Shown: positions 9,543-19,291, counted from the first letter of the stretch. The stretch: DNA of 64,000 nt from Paracoccaceae bacterium (GCA_029244725.1 JAQWQJ010000077.1:1-64000), one strand, 5' to 3'. The notes: generated by a model from the sequence alone, not told the origin. Translations and numbers: made by a program.

Positions 9543-11729
9543 ATGACTGCAGCACTCCGCGCCCCTGTTTCGGCTTGTCCTGCTTGCTCTGCGGCCCCCG
9601 CAGCGGAGAACCTAGCAGAGCGCGCGCTACCTGAGGACGCGCGGATTTCGCTGTCGTTACCCACAGCCCATTGCGGGGCCTGCATATCCTCGGTCGAAAA
9701 CGTTCTGAACGCCCAAGCGGGCGTAAAAGACGCGCGGGTTAACCTGACGCTAAAGCGGGCGAGCATCGCCGTAGAGGATTGGGTGACTCCGGCCGAACTG
9801 ATCCGTGTCCTCGACAGGGTAGGGTACCCAGCGCACGAACTTGACGACGGCACAATAGCCTCGACCGAAACCGATAAGGCGGGGCGTGATTTGCTGATGC
9901 GTCTAGCGGTCGCTGGATTTGCATCGATGAACGTGATGCTACTGTCGGTGTCAGTTTGGTCGGGGGCAGCAGATGCGACCCGTGATTTATTTCACTGGAT
10001 ATCGGCGGCGATTACCTTGCCGACGATCGCGTTTTCGGGCCAACCATTCTTTCGAAACGCATGGAGCGCCCTCAAAAATGCACGATTGAACATGGATGTG
10101 CCAATTGTTTTGGCAATCCTTTTGGCGGTTGTCACCTCGCTGTGGGAAACATCGCTATCGGGCGAGCATGCTTATTTCGATGCGGCCCTAGCATTGACGT
10201 TCTTCTTGCTCGCGGGTCGGTATCTCGATCACCGAACTCGTTCAATTGCACGTTCCGCTGCCGAGGAATTGGCGGCGCTGGAAGTGCCGCGCGCCTTGCT
10301 GATGGTCGGCGAAGAACCGGTCGAAACCCCGATTTCCGAGATTAAGGTTGGTGACCCGATCCTTGTGCGTCCAGGTGGGCGAATGCCAGTTGATGGTGAG
10401 ATTACTAAAGGCCAATCTGAGCTTGATCGCTCGCTTCTGACAGGTGAGACATTGCCAGTGTTTGCCGAGCAAGGCTTGGCTGTCAGTGCCGGTGAAATCA
10501 ACCTGACTGGACCGTTGACCATTCGCGCCAGTGCTGTGGGCCAAGATAGTTCACTACATCAAATGGCAGAGCTTGTGGCCGTCGCCGAAAGTGGTCGTAA
10601 TCGCTATACTTCGCTCGCGGATAGTGCTGCAAAGCTTTACGCGCCGGGGGTGCATATTCTGTCGGCGCTTAGCTTCCTCGGGTGGTTGATATATTCCGGT
10701 GACGCACGCGTCGCGCTTAACATCGCCGCTGCGGTTTTGATCATCACTTGCCCCTGTGCGCTTGGTTTGGCGGTTCCGGCAGTGACCACAGCGGCGTCTG
10801 GGCGGCTGTTCAAAAAGGGGCTGCTCATAAAACACTCTACGGCGTTAGAGCGGTTGGCCGAGGTTGATACGGTGATGTTCGACAAAACCGGAACGCTGAC
10901 AAATGGTGCGCCCGTGTTGGATGCCCCAGAGACGTATTCCTCAAATTATTTGTCTGTCGCTATGGCACTGGCCATCGGTTCGGCACATCCGTTGTCGAAG
11001 TCAGTGGCAAAGGCTGCAAGCACCCTCGGGGTTTCGCCGGCCATGGTCGAAGCGCTTGAGGAAATTCCTGGCTACGGCACCAAAGGTCTTTGGCAGGGCC
11101 AACCTGTTATGCTGGGGCGGGCGGCTTGGATGGGTGCGCGACCTCAGTCTGCAACCGCCACATACCTGAAAATCGGTGAGGCAGAGCCAATTGCGTTTCG
11201 ATTTACCGACGCGCTTCGACAAGGTGCCGCTGAAACCGTCACGGCCTTGCAAGACGCAGGCAAACAAGTGATTTTGATTTCTGGTGACACCGCGCCAGCG
11301 GTGGAAACTTTGGCGGATGCCCTGAATATATCACGCTGGACGGCAGAAGCATTGCCAAGTGACAAGGTACAAAGAATTCAGGAACTGACGGATAATGGCC
11401 ACAAGGTTCTTATGGTCGGGGACGGGCTGAACGACACGGCAGCATTGACGGCCGCACATGTGTCGATTTCTCCGGCGTCGGCCTTGGACGCGGCACGTGT
11501 GGCCTCGGATATCGTATTACTGGGCAATGAGCTTGAACCTATTGTTGACGCGCTTTCGACCGCTGTATCTGCAAGAAAACGCATCCGCGAAAACTTCCGC
11601 ATTGCGACGATCTACAACGTGATTGCCGTGCCAATCGCCATCCTAGGATTGGCCACCCCACTTGTGGCAGCGTTGGCGATGTCGGCCAGTTCGATTACCG
11701 TTTCCCTGAATGCACTACGGCTAAGGTAA
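9543..11729 (+). CDS. ccoI: Copper-translocating P-type ATPase for cbb3 assembly
   Basis: A 728-residue P1B-type ATPase. It has an N-terminal CPAC pair, a heavy-metal-associated domain with HCGAC (C44/C47), the actuator TGETLP motif, and the membrane metal site CPC at 403-405. The phosphorylation motif DKTGTLT begins at D447, and GDGLNDTAAL forms the hinge of the phosphorylation domain. CcoI/FixI exports Cu(I) toward the periplasm for insertion into the cbb3 Cu-B site rather than for copper detoxification. It starts 2 bases after ccoH and precedes ccoS. Confidence 0.96.
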   Translation: MTAALRAPVSACPACSAAPAAENLAERALPEDARISLSLPTAHCGACISSVENVLNAQAGVKDARVNLTLKRASIAVEDWVTPAELIRVLDRVGYPAHELDDGTIASTETDKAGRDLLMRLAVAGFASMNVMLLSVSVWSGAADATRDLFHWISAAITLPTIAFSGQPFFRNAWSALKNARLNMDVPIVLAILLAVVTSLWETSLSGEHAYFDAALALTFFLLAGRYLDHRTRSIARSAAEELAALEVPRALLMVGEEPVETPISEIKVGDPILVRPGGRMPVDGEITKGQSELDRSLLTGETLPVFAEQGLAVSAGEINLTGPLTIRASAVGQDSSLHQMAELVAVAESGRNRYTSLADSAAKLYAPGVHILSALSFLGWLIYSGDARVALNIAAAVLIITCPCALGLAVPAVTTAASGRLFKKGLLIKHSTALERLAEVDTVMFDKTGTLTNGAPVLDAPETYSSNYLSVAMALAIGSAHPLSKSVAKAASTLGVSPAMVEALEEIPGYGTKGLWQGQPVMLGRAAWMGARPQSATATYLKIGEAEPIAFRFTDALRQGAAETVTALQDAGKQVILISGDTAPAVETLADALNISRWTAEALPSDKVQRIQELTDNGHKVLMVGDGLNDTAALTAAHVSISPASALDAARVASDIVLLGNELEPIVDALSTAVSARKRIRENFRIATIYNVIAVPIAILGLATPLVAALAMSASSITVSLNALRLR

Positions 11730-11733
11730 GCAC

Positions 11734-11892
11734 ATGGACGTCCTGGTATATCTTATCCCGATTTCCCTACTGCTTGGCGGCGTAGGGCTGGTTGCGTTTG
11801 TCTATACGGTTAAAAGCAACCAATACGATGACCCTGAAGGGAACTCGCAGCGTATACTTACAAAAACATATGATGATGAGCCTAAGCCGTAA
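11734..11892 (+). CDS. ccoS: cbb3 oxidase maturation protein CcoS (FixS)
   Basis: A 52-residue protein starting MDVLVYLIPISLLLGG, with one N-terminal membrane helix and the typical CcoS segment AFVYTVKSNQYDDPEG. It follows ccoI by 4 bases and completes ccoGHIS. CcoS is required for cofactor insertion into the catalytic subunit in Rhodobacter. Its stop codon lies 3 bases from the stop of the convergent carboxypeptidase gene, with no room for a conventional terminator between them. Confidence 0.94.
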   Translation: MDVLVYLIPISLLLGGVGLVAFVYTVKSNQYDDPEGNSQRILTKTYDDEPKP

Positions 11893-11895
11893 GAC

Positions 11896-13326
11896 TTAGG
11901 ACGGCGGTCCAACGACGTTGCAATCTTGCTGTCGGGCGGACAATCGGCGGCATGCGAGGTTTGCAAGTTCTAGGTTCATGCCCAGAAAGTTAGCTTCATA
12001 GCCGCGTGCGGTCGAAACAACTTTGCGCAAGGAGCCGTCCAACGTCGTCATTTCGGCCAATGCCGTTTTCAGAAGGGCTTTCTCAGCGTGATAGCGCGTG
12101 CCATAGGCACCAATTGAGATGCCCCATAAACGCTCGCCCGAGGTTGAGACGCGGGTAACGATAGCGGGTCCTTCGGGCTGGGTGATGTCTGGTTCAAGGC
12201 TTGCCAACGTCGCTTCAACTGGGGTGAAGCTGACATGTGTGGGCCGAAGCATAGGCATCGCGACCTTAACCGGCGCAGCCGGTGGCGGCGTGTCCGAGGC
12301 TATCTGTGCTGTTTGTGGTTCGGGTTCAGTCTGAACAGCCTCAACAACATCGGCAATCATGATCGAGTCTGCGGTGATTGTTGTGGTTGGTCTAAGGCGT
12401 GGAAACGGGCTTTGCTTGACAGCAGTGACTGCACGGATTGTATGGCCGGCCTGTCCCGTCGGTGAATATACCGGCATGCGGGGCGCGCGAAATGCGACCT
12501 GAGTGGGGGCACGTTGAAAGCCCATGTCCAGAAGCTCTGCAACGCGTGCGTTTCGTGTCGCCGTCGAGCGTCCACCAAACACTGTTGCGATGATCCGCTC
12601 GTTGCCGCGTTCAGCCGAGGCGACGAGATTAAAACCGGCAGCGCGTGTGTAGCCAGTTTTGATGCCGTCAGCGCCGCGATAGGCTGCAAGAAGCCTGCGA
12701 TTGGTGTTGTTAACAGTTTTGACGCCCGTATCAATCGAGGTCCTGCTGAACAGGTGGTAATACCCTGGGTAATCATAAAGCACATGCCGGCCAAGAAGCG
12801 TCATGTCCCGCGCTGTCGAAAGATGGCCGCTTTCGGTCAAACCGTGCGCATTCTTGAAGGTCGAATTGGTCATGCCCAATGCTTTGGCTGTGCGGTTCAT
12901 CCGACGGGCAAAAGCGGCCTCGGACCCTGAGATCGCTTCGCCGAGGGCCGTGGCCGCGTCATTGGCGGACTTTACGGCCGCGGCGCGGATCAAATAGCGT
13001 AGTTTTATTTTCTGCCCAGACAACAACCCAAGCTTTGAGGGCGGTTCGGCAGCGGCATTACGTGAAATGCGGACATAATCGTCGAGGTCGATCTCGCCGT
13101 TCTCAACCGCTTCAAACACAACATAGAGCGTCATCATTTTGGTCAGTGAAGCAGGGTGCAGCCGTGTGTCAGCGTTGCGCGAATGCAGAACTTCGCCGGA
13201 ACGCGCATCCATGACCATTGCGGCGTAGGGAGCGGAAAAGGCAATTGCCGGCAGCAGAAACACCAACGCTAATAGCGCTGTCAGCCCACGAAGGACCCCG
13301 AATACTCTGCGTGAACACCTGATCAC
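11896..13326 (-). CDS. D-alanyl-D-alanine carboxypeptidase (PBP5/6 type) with C-terminal SPOR domain
   Basis: A serine carboxypeptidase that trims the terminal D-Ala of peptidoglycan pentapeptides. It shows the three penicillin-binding motifs SLTK, SAND and KTG (IKTGYT), preceded by a signal peptide (VFGVLRGLTALLALVFLLPAIAFSA region). After a proline-rich linker the last 80 or so residues form a SPOR-like domain that binds denuded septal glycan, suggesting a role at division sites. The GTG at 13326 is preferred because GAGG lies 9 bases upstream and the signal peptide then begins normally; an upstream GTG at 13380 is also in frame. About 476 residues. Confidence 0.9.
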   Translation of the reverse strand: MIRCSRRVFGVLRGLTALLALVFLLPAIAFSAPYAAMVMDARSGEVLHSRNADTRLHPASLTKMMTLYVVFEAVENGEIDLDDYVRISRNAAAEPPSKLGLLSGQKIKLRYLIRAAAVKSANDAATALGEAISGSEAAFARRMNRTAKALGMTNSTFKNAHGLTESGHLSTARDMTLLGRHVLYDYPGYYHLFSRTSIDTGVKTVNNTNRRLLAAYRGADGIKTGYTRAAGFNLVASAERGNERIIATVFGGRSTATRNARVAELLDMGFQRAPTQVAFRAPRMPVYSPTGQAGHTIRAVTAVKQSPFPRLRPTTTITADSIMIADVVEAVQTEPEPQTAQIASDTPPPAAPVKVAMPMLRPTHVSFTPVEATLASLEPDITQPEGPAIVTRVSTSGERLWGISIGAYGTRYHAEKALLKTALAEMTTLDGSLRKVVSTARGYEANFLGMNLELANLACRRLSARQQDCNVVGPPS

Positions 13327-13463
13327 GTTGCTATGCCTCAATGACGTCGGGTTGGCCCGATCTGTCCTGCTTTGGGTCACGCTAACACAGGGTGATTCGC
13401 CGATAAAGTCACAAAAACAAGTAGATGGCGGAAAGTTGCGCGCTATTGGCGCCTATTTAGTGC

Positions 13464-14168
13464 TTAAAGCTCAATCTCACCCAAGAGGTCCGGCAGTTCC
13501 GTCAATTTTGAAAGCTCGCGAAAGCGGGGCTGATTTTCAGGTTTTTCAGCGTGCTCAAGTGCCCAAGTCAAATCAAATGGAACGTGGATACCCCATGCGC
13601 CAATGGCAAGAGCCGGCAGAACGTCAGACTTCATAGAGTTACCAATCATCATTGCCCGTTGCGGCGCCACACCATATCCGGCGAAAATCTTGGCGTAGGT
13701 TGCGGGCTGTTTTTCGCTGACGATCTCAACTCCGTCAAAATGGTCGCCAATACCGGATTGGGCCAGTTTGCGCTCTTGATCCAGCAAATCACCCTTTGTG
13801 ATTAGTAGCACCTGATGGTTCTGGGAAACTTGGGCTATGACGTCAACAACGCCCGGAAACAAATCAATGGGATGCGCAAGCATGTCTTGACCGACCGCTA
13901 GAAGATCCGAGATCACGGCGGCTGGAATTTGCTGGTCGGTCACCTCAATCGCCGTTTCGATCATCGACAGCATGAAGCCTTTGATGCCGTAACCATAACG
14001 ACCCAGATTGCGCCGTTCGGCGGCTATCAGTCGTTCGCTTAAATGATCGGGTTCGGTGTAGGGCAGCAGTAATTGGGCGAATCGATCCTGACTAATTTTA
14101 AAGAAACGCTCGTTGTGCCAAAGCGTATCATCTGCATCAAAGGCAATAATTGTAGGTTTTGCGGCCAA
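13464..14168 (-). CDS. HAD-superfamily hydrolase
   Basis: A 234-residue protein with the haloacid dehalogenase motifs: I DADDT (nucleophile Asp and acid/base Asp, residues 10-12), II around LLITKGD, and IV in GNSMKSD. A helical cap lies between about residues 20 and 100. Such proteins are usually phosphatases; the substrate is not predictable. The start appears to be a TTG with GAGAG about 9 bases upstream; no in-frame ATG suits the N-terminus. Confidence 0.85.
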   Translation of the reverse strand: MAAKPTIIAFDADDTLWHNERFFKISQDRFAQLLLPYTEPDHLSERLIAAERRNLGRYGYGIKGFMLSMIETAIEVTDQQIPAAVISDLLAVGQDMLAHPIDLFPGVVDVIAQVSQNHQVLLITKGDLLDQERKLAQSGIGDHFDGVEIVSEKQPATYAKIFAGYGVAPQRAMMIGNSMKSDVLPALAIGAWGIHVPFDLTWALEHAEKPENQPRFRELSKLTELPDLLGEIEL

Positions 14169-14278
14169 ATTTCATACTCTCACTAATGGGGTCTTTTCTG
14201 TAGCCCATGAGAGGCTATATACCCATCATAGTCACCTCGGGACAAATTCGGTTTTTCATGACGTTTACACCTACCTAC

Positions 14279-14596
14279 ATGTCGGACAAGTTTGACGACG
14301 ACAGCGATGTATCGCTGGCTGTTAAGACAAAGCCCAAAACAAAGCGACCACCGCTCTATAAGGTGATGTTGCTGAACGATGATTACACGCCGATGGAATT
14401 CGTCGTGCACGTGCTTGAGCGTTTCTTCGGCCTTACCAATACGCAGGCGTTTGAAATCATGCTGACCGTTCACAAAAAGGGTTTGGCTGTTGTGGGCGTT
14501 TTTTCGCATGAAATCGCCGAAACTAAGGTCTCGCAGGTTATGGAATTTGCCAACCGCAATCAGCATCCTTTGCAATGTACGATGGAAAAGGAATAG
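14279..14596 (+). CDS. clpS: ATP-dependent Clp protease adaptor ClpS
   Basis: A small adaptor that delivers N-degron substrates to ClpAP. The core [20 protein letters not shown] and later [20 protein letters not shown] carry the ClpS fold and the substrate-pocket residues ([10 protein letters not shown] and the conserved His in VHK). The start is uncertain: in-frame ATGs occur at 14207, 14258 and 14279, none with a strong Shine-Dalgarno. The 14279 start gives the usual length of about 105 residues with a short acidic N-terminus. The downstream methyltransferase begins about 24 bases later. Confidence 0.93.
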   Translation: MSDKFDDDSDVSLAVKTKPKTKRPPLYKVMLLNDDYTPMEFVVHVLERFFGLTNTQAFEIMLTVHKKGLAVVGVFSHEIAETKVSQVMEFANRNQHPLQCTMEKE

Positions 14597-14620
14597 ATCC
14601 GGCGTCGGATCTTGGGACCT

Positions 14621-15598
14621 ATGGCACAATCACGTATTTCTATCGCGGTCGATTCCGGCCAATTGGTTCTTCCTGAAGGTCAGGTTTTGGCGTTTGGTTT
14701 TGGCGCAGATGATGATTTGTCTGCATTCTCCAAAGACAGCACGATCTTTGTTCAGCCGTTCTTTCCAGATTACACGGCGCTTCAGCGTCGGGGCTATACT
14801 GTAACTACTGAACCAGAGGGCGCGGTCAGAGTTGCAATCGTTTCGCTACCACGCGCCAAACCGCTGGCGCGCGAATGGATTGCCGAGGCGTGCCGATATG
14901 CATCTGGTGGTTTGGTCATCGTTGACGGCCAAAAGACCGATGGCGTCGAAAGCGTTCTGAAAGAAGTCAAAAAGCGCGTACCGATCTTAGGTTCGATGTC
15001 AAAAGCGCACGGCCGTCTGTTTTGGTTTGAGGCTGCGGATTTCTCGGATTGGAACCACGGCGCGGGTACGAACGCGGACGGGTTTCAGACCATGGCCGGT
15101 GTATTCTCGGCAGATGGCATTGATCCAGCGTCAAAACTGTTGGCGGACACGCTTCCTGCCAAGGTCAAAGGCACTGTTGCCGACATTGGGGCAGGGTGGG
15201 GTTATTTGGCTTCACGTGCCCTAGAGCGCGAAACCGTAACGAAAGTCCATTTGATCGAGGCCGACAAACGTGCGCTCGATTGTGCACGCAGCAACATCAC
15301 CGATGAGCGCGCAGAATTTCATTGGGGCGATGCGCCGACCCACAAACTGGCCGACCGGGTGGATTGTGTGATTATGAACCCGCCGTTTCACAATGACCGC
15401 AAGGCCGACCCAGAGATTGGCAAGCGGTTCATATTGGCAGCCGCCCGCCTGCTGAAACCCTCGGGTCAGCTTTTGCTGGTGGCAAACAGACATTTGCCTT
15501 ATGAGACGATTTTGTCTGACCGCTTTTCCCATGCCCAAGAGGGCGCTGGGGATGGTCGGTTCAAAACCTTCGTGGCGTCAAAGCCGCGACGTATTTAA
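14621..15598 (+). CDS. RsmC-like class I methyltransferase (16S rRNA G1207 family)
   Basis: About 325 residues with two consecutive methyltransferase-like halves, as in RsmC. The N-terminal half is degenerate. The C-terminal half holds the SAM-binding loop (VADIGAGWGYLA) and the NPPFH motif (DCVIMNPPFHND) typical of N2-guanine methyltransferases. The expected reaction is SAM-dependent N2 methylation of a guanosine in small-subunit rRNA; the exact target is inferred from family. The ATG at 14621 is preferred to a TTG at 14612. Confidence 0.85.
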   Translation: MAQSRISIAVDSGQLVLPEGQVLAFGFGADDDLSAFSKDSTIFVQPFFPDYTALQRRGYTVTTEPEGAVRVAIVSLPRAKPLAREWIAEACRYASGGLVIVDGQKTDGVESVLKEVKKRVPILGSMSKAHGRLFWFEAADFSDWNHGAGTNADGFQTMAGVFSADGIDPASKLLADTLPAKVKGTVADIGAGWGYLASRALERETVTKVHLIEADKRALDCARSNITDERAEFHWGDAPTHKLADRVDCVIMNPPFHNDRKADPEIGKRFILAAARLLKPSGQLLLVANRHLPYETILSDRFSHAQEGAGDGRFKTFVASKPRRI

Positions 15599-15623
15599 GA
15601 AAACACGCTGAGGGGAAAACAGC

Positions 15624-16427
15624 ATGTCTTTTTCGGTAGCCGGTAAGTCTGTCATTGTCACGGGCGGCGCAAACGGTGTTGGCTTGGCAATTGGTCGCCA
15701 CTTGATCGATCAAGGGGCCCGCGTGATGTTTGCGGACATGGACGATTCAGGTCTGTGCAAAGAGTTGCAGGAAGATTCCGAAAGCAACGAAAACATCCGT
15801 TATTTCGCTGGTGATCTGCGTGAGAAACTGAATATCGCCAATCTGCTGTCCGCAACTATTGATGCGTTTGACGGCGTGGATGTGCTGGTGAACGCTGCGC
15901 GCCAAATGGCATCATCTGACCCTCTCGATCCCGAAGGGGATTTAGTTGGCGATCTGTTGGCGCAAAACTTGATGCCAGCACTTCGGCTTAGCCAGTTAAT
16001 TGCCAAGCGAATGATTAAGCAGGGCAAAGACCAAGAGGGCGGCTGCAAGGGCTCAATCATTAACCTGTCGTCGATCGCAGCGCGCCGCTCGCATCCTGAG
16101 CTGTTGGGTTATTCAGTAAGCTGCGCGGCGCTGGATCAAATGACACGTTCGATGGCCGTTGCCTTGGCGCCCCAAGGTATTCGCATGAACTCGGTCGCGT
16201 TCGGCAGCGTGATGAGCGCCAGCTTGCAGCACGCACTAAAAGAAAGCCGTGCAGTCCGCCAAGACATCGAAGACCACACCCCTATTGGCCGCATTGGATC
16301 AGCGGGAGAGGTCGCTGAGGCAGTGCAATACCTCGCCTCAGAAGCATCTAGCTTTGTGACAGGGCAAATCCTAACCATCGACGGGGGCAGGACCCTGTTG
16401 GACCCTGTATCAGCCCCCGCCCATTAA
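15624..16427 (+). CDS. SDR-family protein lacking the catalytic lysine
   Basis: A 267-residue Rossmann protein with the cofactor motif TGGANGVG and the active-site Ser region INLSS. The catalytic Tyr is present, but the canonical YxxxK reads YSVSC, with TGC where the Lys codon should be. Classical short-chain dehydrogenases need that Lys to lower the Tyr pKa and to bind the nicotinamide ribose. The protein may therefore be a non-canonical enzyme or a binding protein. The rest of the fold is intact, including the C-terminal GQILTIDGG. A good Shine-Dalgarno (GAGGGG) precedes the ATG. It is convergent with the lipoprotein gene. Confidence 0.85.
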   Translation: MSFSVAGKSVIVTGGANGVGLAIGRHLIDQGARVMFADMDDSGLCKELQEDSESNENIRYFAGDLREKLNIANLLSATIDAFDGVDVLVNAARQMASSDPLDPEGDLVGDLLAQNLMPALRLSQLIAKRMIKQGKDQEGGCKGSIINLSSIAARRSHPELLGYSVSCAALDQMTRSMAVALAPQGIRMNSVAFGSVMSASLQHALKESRAVRQDIEDHTPIGRIGSAGEVAEAVQYLASEASSFVTGQILTIDGGRTLLDPVSAPAH

Positions 16428-16430
16428 GGT

Positions 16431-16817
16431 TTAGGCTTCGGGCGGATATGCCGCCCGGCAGACTTTGGCAGACTCGGCCAATCGCGTTTCCAGAACCTTA
16501 CGTTGGGCGACAAGTTGTGAAAGCTTTCGGCGTTCAGAATCCAGATCAACGGCGACGGGTGTCTGATAGGTCGTGCCAACCTCGACCAAGCACGTTGCTT
16601 GTTCACCCAAAGAGGTCAGGCAGACGACCTCTTCAATTTCGGTCGCAATCAGAGTTTCAAAACCGTAGCCACGCGACAGCGTGGTTTGGCTTTGCGTGAT
16701 AAGTTCATTCACCACCCGCAAATCCTTTGAGCTATTGCGAACGCACTGCTCATATTGGTCGATGCAAGCGGTCAGTCCGACCAAAGCCGTGGCAGATAAT
16801 AGTGTAACGAGACGCAT
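16431..16817 (-). CDS. Putative lipoprotein of unknown function
   Basis: A 128-residue protein with a lipoprotein signal peptide: MRLVTLLSATALVGLTAC, lipobox LTAC with the lipidated Cys at 18. The mature part is helical and charged with three further Cys. The ATG at 16817 is chosen because AAGGAA lies just upstream; an upstream in-frame start at 16877 would bury the lipobox. The family is not recognised. It is expected to be anchored in the inner or outer membrane facing the periplasm. Confidence 0.72.
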   Translation of the reverse strand: MRLVTLLSATALVGLTACIDQYEQCVRNSSKDLRVVNELITQSQTTLSRGYGFETLIATEIEEVVCLTSLGEQATCLVEVGTTYQTPVAVDLDSERRKLSQLVAQRKVLETRLAESAKVCRAAYPPEA

Positions 16818-16929
16818 ATCGTTTCCTTGTTGTTCATGTGCAGCAGAACGACAGTCCTGCGGCAAAAAGGGAATCACAGCTTAGCGCAGTGGTCCCGTTG
16901 CATTGGCGCTGATAAAAGAGGACGAAATT

Positions 16930-17835
16930 ATGAAGGGTTATGCAATGACACAGGTCATGACAGACGAAAAACAGCGGGCAAGTGCTTGGTTTCGCACATT
17001 GCGCGACCAGATCGTTGCATCATTCGAGGCGCTTGAGCAAAACCACGATACGGGCCCGATGTCTGACGCAGCCCCAGGTCAGTTTGAAGTCACGCCAACA
17101 AAACGCAGTTCAGATGACGGGTCGGATGCTGGCGGTGGTTTGATGAGCGTCATGCGCGGCGGTCGTGTTTTTGAGAAAATTGGCGTCAACGTATCGACGG
17201 TTTACGGCCAACTGGGCGAACGCGCGCAAAAGGCCATGGCAGCTCGTGGCATACCTGGCATGGAAAGCGACCCTCAGTTCTGGGCGTCGGGGATTTCGTT
17301 GGTGGCGCATATGCAAAACCCACACTGTCCTGCCGTACACATGAACACGCGTATGTTCTGGACACCCCACGCGTGGTGGTTCGGTGGTGGCTCGGATTTG
17401 AACCCGTGCCTTGAGTATGACGAAGACACCTCGCATTTCCACGGCACCCAAAAGACCCACTGTGATCGTCATAACTCTGATTACTACCCAAAGTTCAAGG
17501 AATGGGCGGACGAGTATTTCTACGTGCCTCATCGCGGTCGCGCACGTGGTGTTGGGGGGATTTTCCTAGACGATCACAACACAGGTGATTGGGAAAATGA
17601 TTTCGCGTTTATTCAAGACGTTGGGCAAGCATTCCTGCCAGCCTTCGTGCCATTGATCGAAAAACGCCGCGCTCAGGATTGGTCGACTGCGGACAAGGAT
17701 GCTCAACTGGTTCACCGGGGGCTCTATGCTGAATATAACCTCGTTTACGATCGGGGCACCAAGTTCGGGTTGGAGACAGGTCACGACGCGAACGCAGTGT
17801 TGATGAGTCTGCCGCCATTGGCGAAATGGGTGTAA
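16930..17835 (+). CDS. hemF: Oxygen-dependent coproporphyrinogen III oxidase
   Basis: About 301 residues. It catalyses oxidative decarboxylation of coproporphyrinogen III to protoporphyrinogen IX using oxygen, a late haem step in the cytoplasm. Conserved blocks include GGGLMSVMRGGRVFEKIGVN, the HMNTRMFWTPHAWWFGGGSDL region and GVGGIFLDD. Start candidates are ATG 16930 (GAGG upstream) and ATG 16945 (GAAGGG upstream); both have plausible Shine-Dalgarno sequences. It stands alone, divergent from the lipoprotein gene. No FNR box was seen in front of it. Confidence 0.96.
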   Translation: MKGYAMTQVMTDEKQRASAWFRTLRDQIVASFEALEQNHDTGPMSDAAPGQFEVTPTKRSSDDGSDAGGGLMSVMRGGRVFEKIGVNVSTVYGQLGERAQKAMAARGIPGMESDPQFWASGISLVAHMQNPHCPAVHMNTRMFWTPHAWWFGGGSDLNPCLEYDEDTSHFHGTQKTHCDRHNSDYYPKFKEWADEYFYVPHRGRARGVGGIFLDDHNTGDWENDFAFIQDVGQAFLPAFVPLIEKRRAQDWSTADKDAQLVHRGLYAEYNLVYDRGTKFGLETGHDANAVLMSLPPLAKWV

Positions 17836-17851
17836 TCTAAACGTTGCTCTT

Positions 17852-18439
17852 TTAACGTTGCAAATGCTCGCGGCGGTTTAGTTTTTCGAGAATTGCTTTT
17901 AGCCTTTTCGCGCGGATCGCCGGTTTGACTACTGATTGAAGTCGAAGGTAGATCGCGTGCTGGTTGGTACGATCCAACGTTTGTAAGAAGTCCTTTGCAA
18001 CTGGATGGTCTTCTAGTGCTGCTAAGAAATCTTCCTGTAGTTCAAATTCTTTCGACCCATAATACGCGGCATCCCATTGTCCGTTCTGTTGGGCAATTGC
18101 CACTTGCCCAAGACCGTGAGGCGACATTCGACCGGATTTTATTAGTTTCTCGGCGTGTCTTTTGTTGATCATAGACCAAGGAGAATTTTTCCGACGTGGC
18201 GTGATACGTTGGATATAGGATTCTTCATCCCATGACTTTTTTTGGCCGTCAATCCACCCCCAAGCGAGGGCTTCAATCACGCAGTCACCCCAATCGATAG
18301 ACGGGATGCCTGAATTTTTTTTGAATATTTTGATCCAAAGAACTGTTTCGTCGACGTGATTGGTCTCAAGCCAAGATCGAAGGTCTTTCGGCGTTTTGAA
18401 TGGAATTGGTACGATCGTGTCGTTTTCCAAAACGTTCAC
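17852..18439 (-). CDS. YdeI/OmpD-associated family protein
   Basis: About 195 residues. It shows the family pattern [11 protein letters not shown], then [20 protein letters not shown] and [21 protein letters not shown], ending in a helical region rich in Lys/Arg. The biochemical role of this family is not established. The likely start is a GTG at 18439 overlapping the TGA of yidD, which implies translational coupling; a longer frame from 18514 would overlap most of the yidD 3' end. Confidence 0.78.
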   Translation of the reverse strand: MNVLENDTIVPIPFKTPKDLRSWLETNHVDETVLWIKIFKKNSGIPSIDWGDCVIEALAWGWIDGQKKSWDEESYIQRITPRRKNSPWSMINKRHAEKLIKSGRMSPHGLGQVAIAQQNGQWDAAYYGSKEFELQEDFLAALEDHPVAKDFLQTLDRTNQHAIYLRLQSVVKPAIRAKRLKAILEKLNRREHLQR

Positions 18440-18663
18440 TTCTTCTTGGGCACTGGATCGTAGCCAGACCCACCGAACGGATGGCACGATCCGATTCTCT
18501 TGGCTGCCAGCCATGAGCCCTTAATCGCCCCGTGCGTTTCGAGCGCTTCCATAGTGTATTCGCTACATGAAGGCGCATAACGACAGCTTTTGCCGACCAG
18601 CGGCGAAAACACATAGCGGTATATCCGTACGGGAATAGAAACGACGAATGCTGCAGGGTTCAT
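18436..18663 (-). CDS. yidD: Membrane protein insertion efficiency factor YidD
   Basis: A 75-residue amphipathic protein with the family signature [15 protein letters not shown] and [12 protein letters not shown]. It is thought to assist YidC-dependent membrane protein insertion at the inner membrane. It overlaps rnpA by 4 bases and follows rpmH-rnpA in the conserved order. Confidence 0.95.
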   Translation of the reverse strand: MNPAAFVVSIPVRIYRYVFSPLVGKSCRYAPSCSEYTMEALETHGAIKGSWLAAKRIGSCHPFGGSGYDPVPKKK

Positions 18664-19073
18664 GGGCGCTCCTCATGTACTTTTCTTAGAGCATAGATAA
18701 GGTCGCCCTGTAATTTCTGAAAGTCCCGCACGGCAGTTACTTCTTTGCGGCCGACCAAGACATAATCCCAGCCGTCTCGACCCTTGGTGGTCAAAACCAA
18801 CCGAGCTATTTCGCGCAATCGGCGTTTGGCACGATTGCGCGCCACTGCGTTGCCTACCTTTTTAGAACAGGTGTATCCCACACGGATACCCGTTGCAGGT
18901 TCATCAGAACTGCGCTTGCGCGCCTGCAATGTCAGGGATGAAGTGCCCTTCCAGCGGGCCTTGGACGCGCGCACGAAATCCGCGCGCTTCGTCAATGTCT
19001 CCAGACAAACGGAAACCGCCGGGGGCAGGTTCCCCGCATTCAAATCGGGGGCCTCCGGCGGTATCATTTCCAT
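18660..19073 (-). CDS. rnpA: Ribonuclease P protein component
   Basis: A 137-residue basic protein that assists the RNase P RNA in 5' maturation of tRNA. The RNR motif is clear ([14 protein letters not shown]), as is the N-terminal [11 protein letters not shown]. An N-terminal extension of about 25 residues precedes the conserved part. The gene starts 17 bases after the rpmH stop. Confidence 0.95.
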   Translation of the reverse strand: MEMIPPEAPDLNAGNLPPAVSVCLETLTKRADFVRASKARWKGTSSLTLQARKRSSDEPATGIRVGYTCSKKVGNAVARNRAKRRLREIARLVLTTKGRDGWDYVLVGRKEVTAVRDFQKLQGDLIYALRKVHEERP

Positions 19074-19089
19074 TAGTCCCTGAGGCGCT

Positions 19090-19224
19090 TTATGCGCTCA
19101 GTGATTTCCGGCCGTGCGCACGACGTGCGTTCAGAATCTTCCGGCCAGCTTTGGTTGCCATGCGCGAACGGAATCCGTGCCGGCGTTTACGTACTAGGTT
19201 TGATGGTTGAAAGGTGCGTTTCAT
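19090..19224 (-). CDS. rpmH: 50S ribosomal protein L34
   Basis: A 44-residue highly basic protein: starts [20 protein letters not shown] and ends GRKSLSA, the standard bacterial L34 of normal length. First gene of rpmH-rnpA-yidD. A strong promoter is visible about 70-95 bases upstream. Confidence 0.97.
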   Translation of the reverse strand: MKRTFQPSNLVRKRRHGFRSRMATKAGRKILNARRAHGRKSLSA

Positions 19225-19291
19225 CGCTCCGTCTCCGTCTGTTCAGTCAGCACGATAGGAATCGCGAAAACCGTAATTGTTCGAAGCTCGG

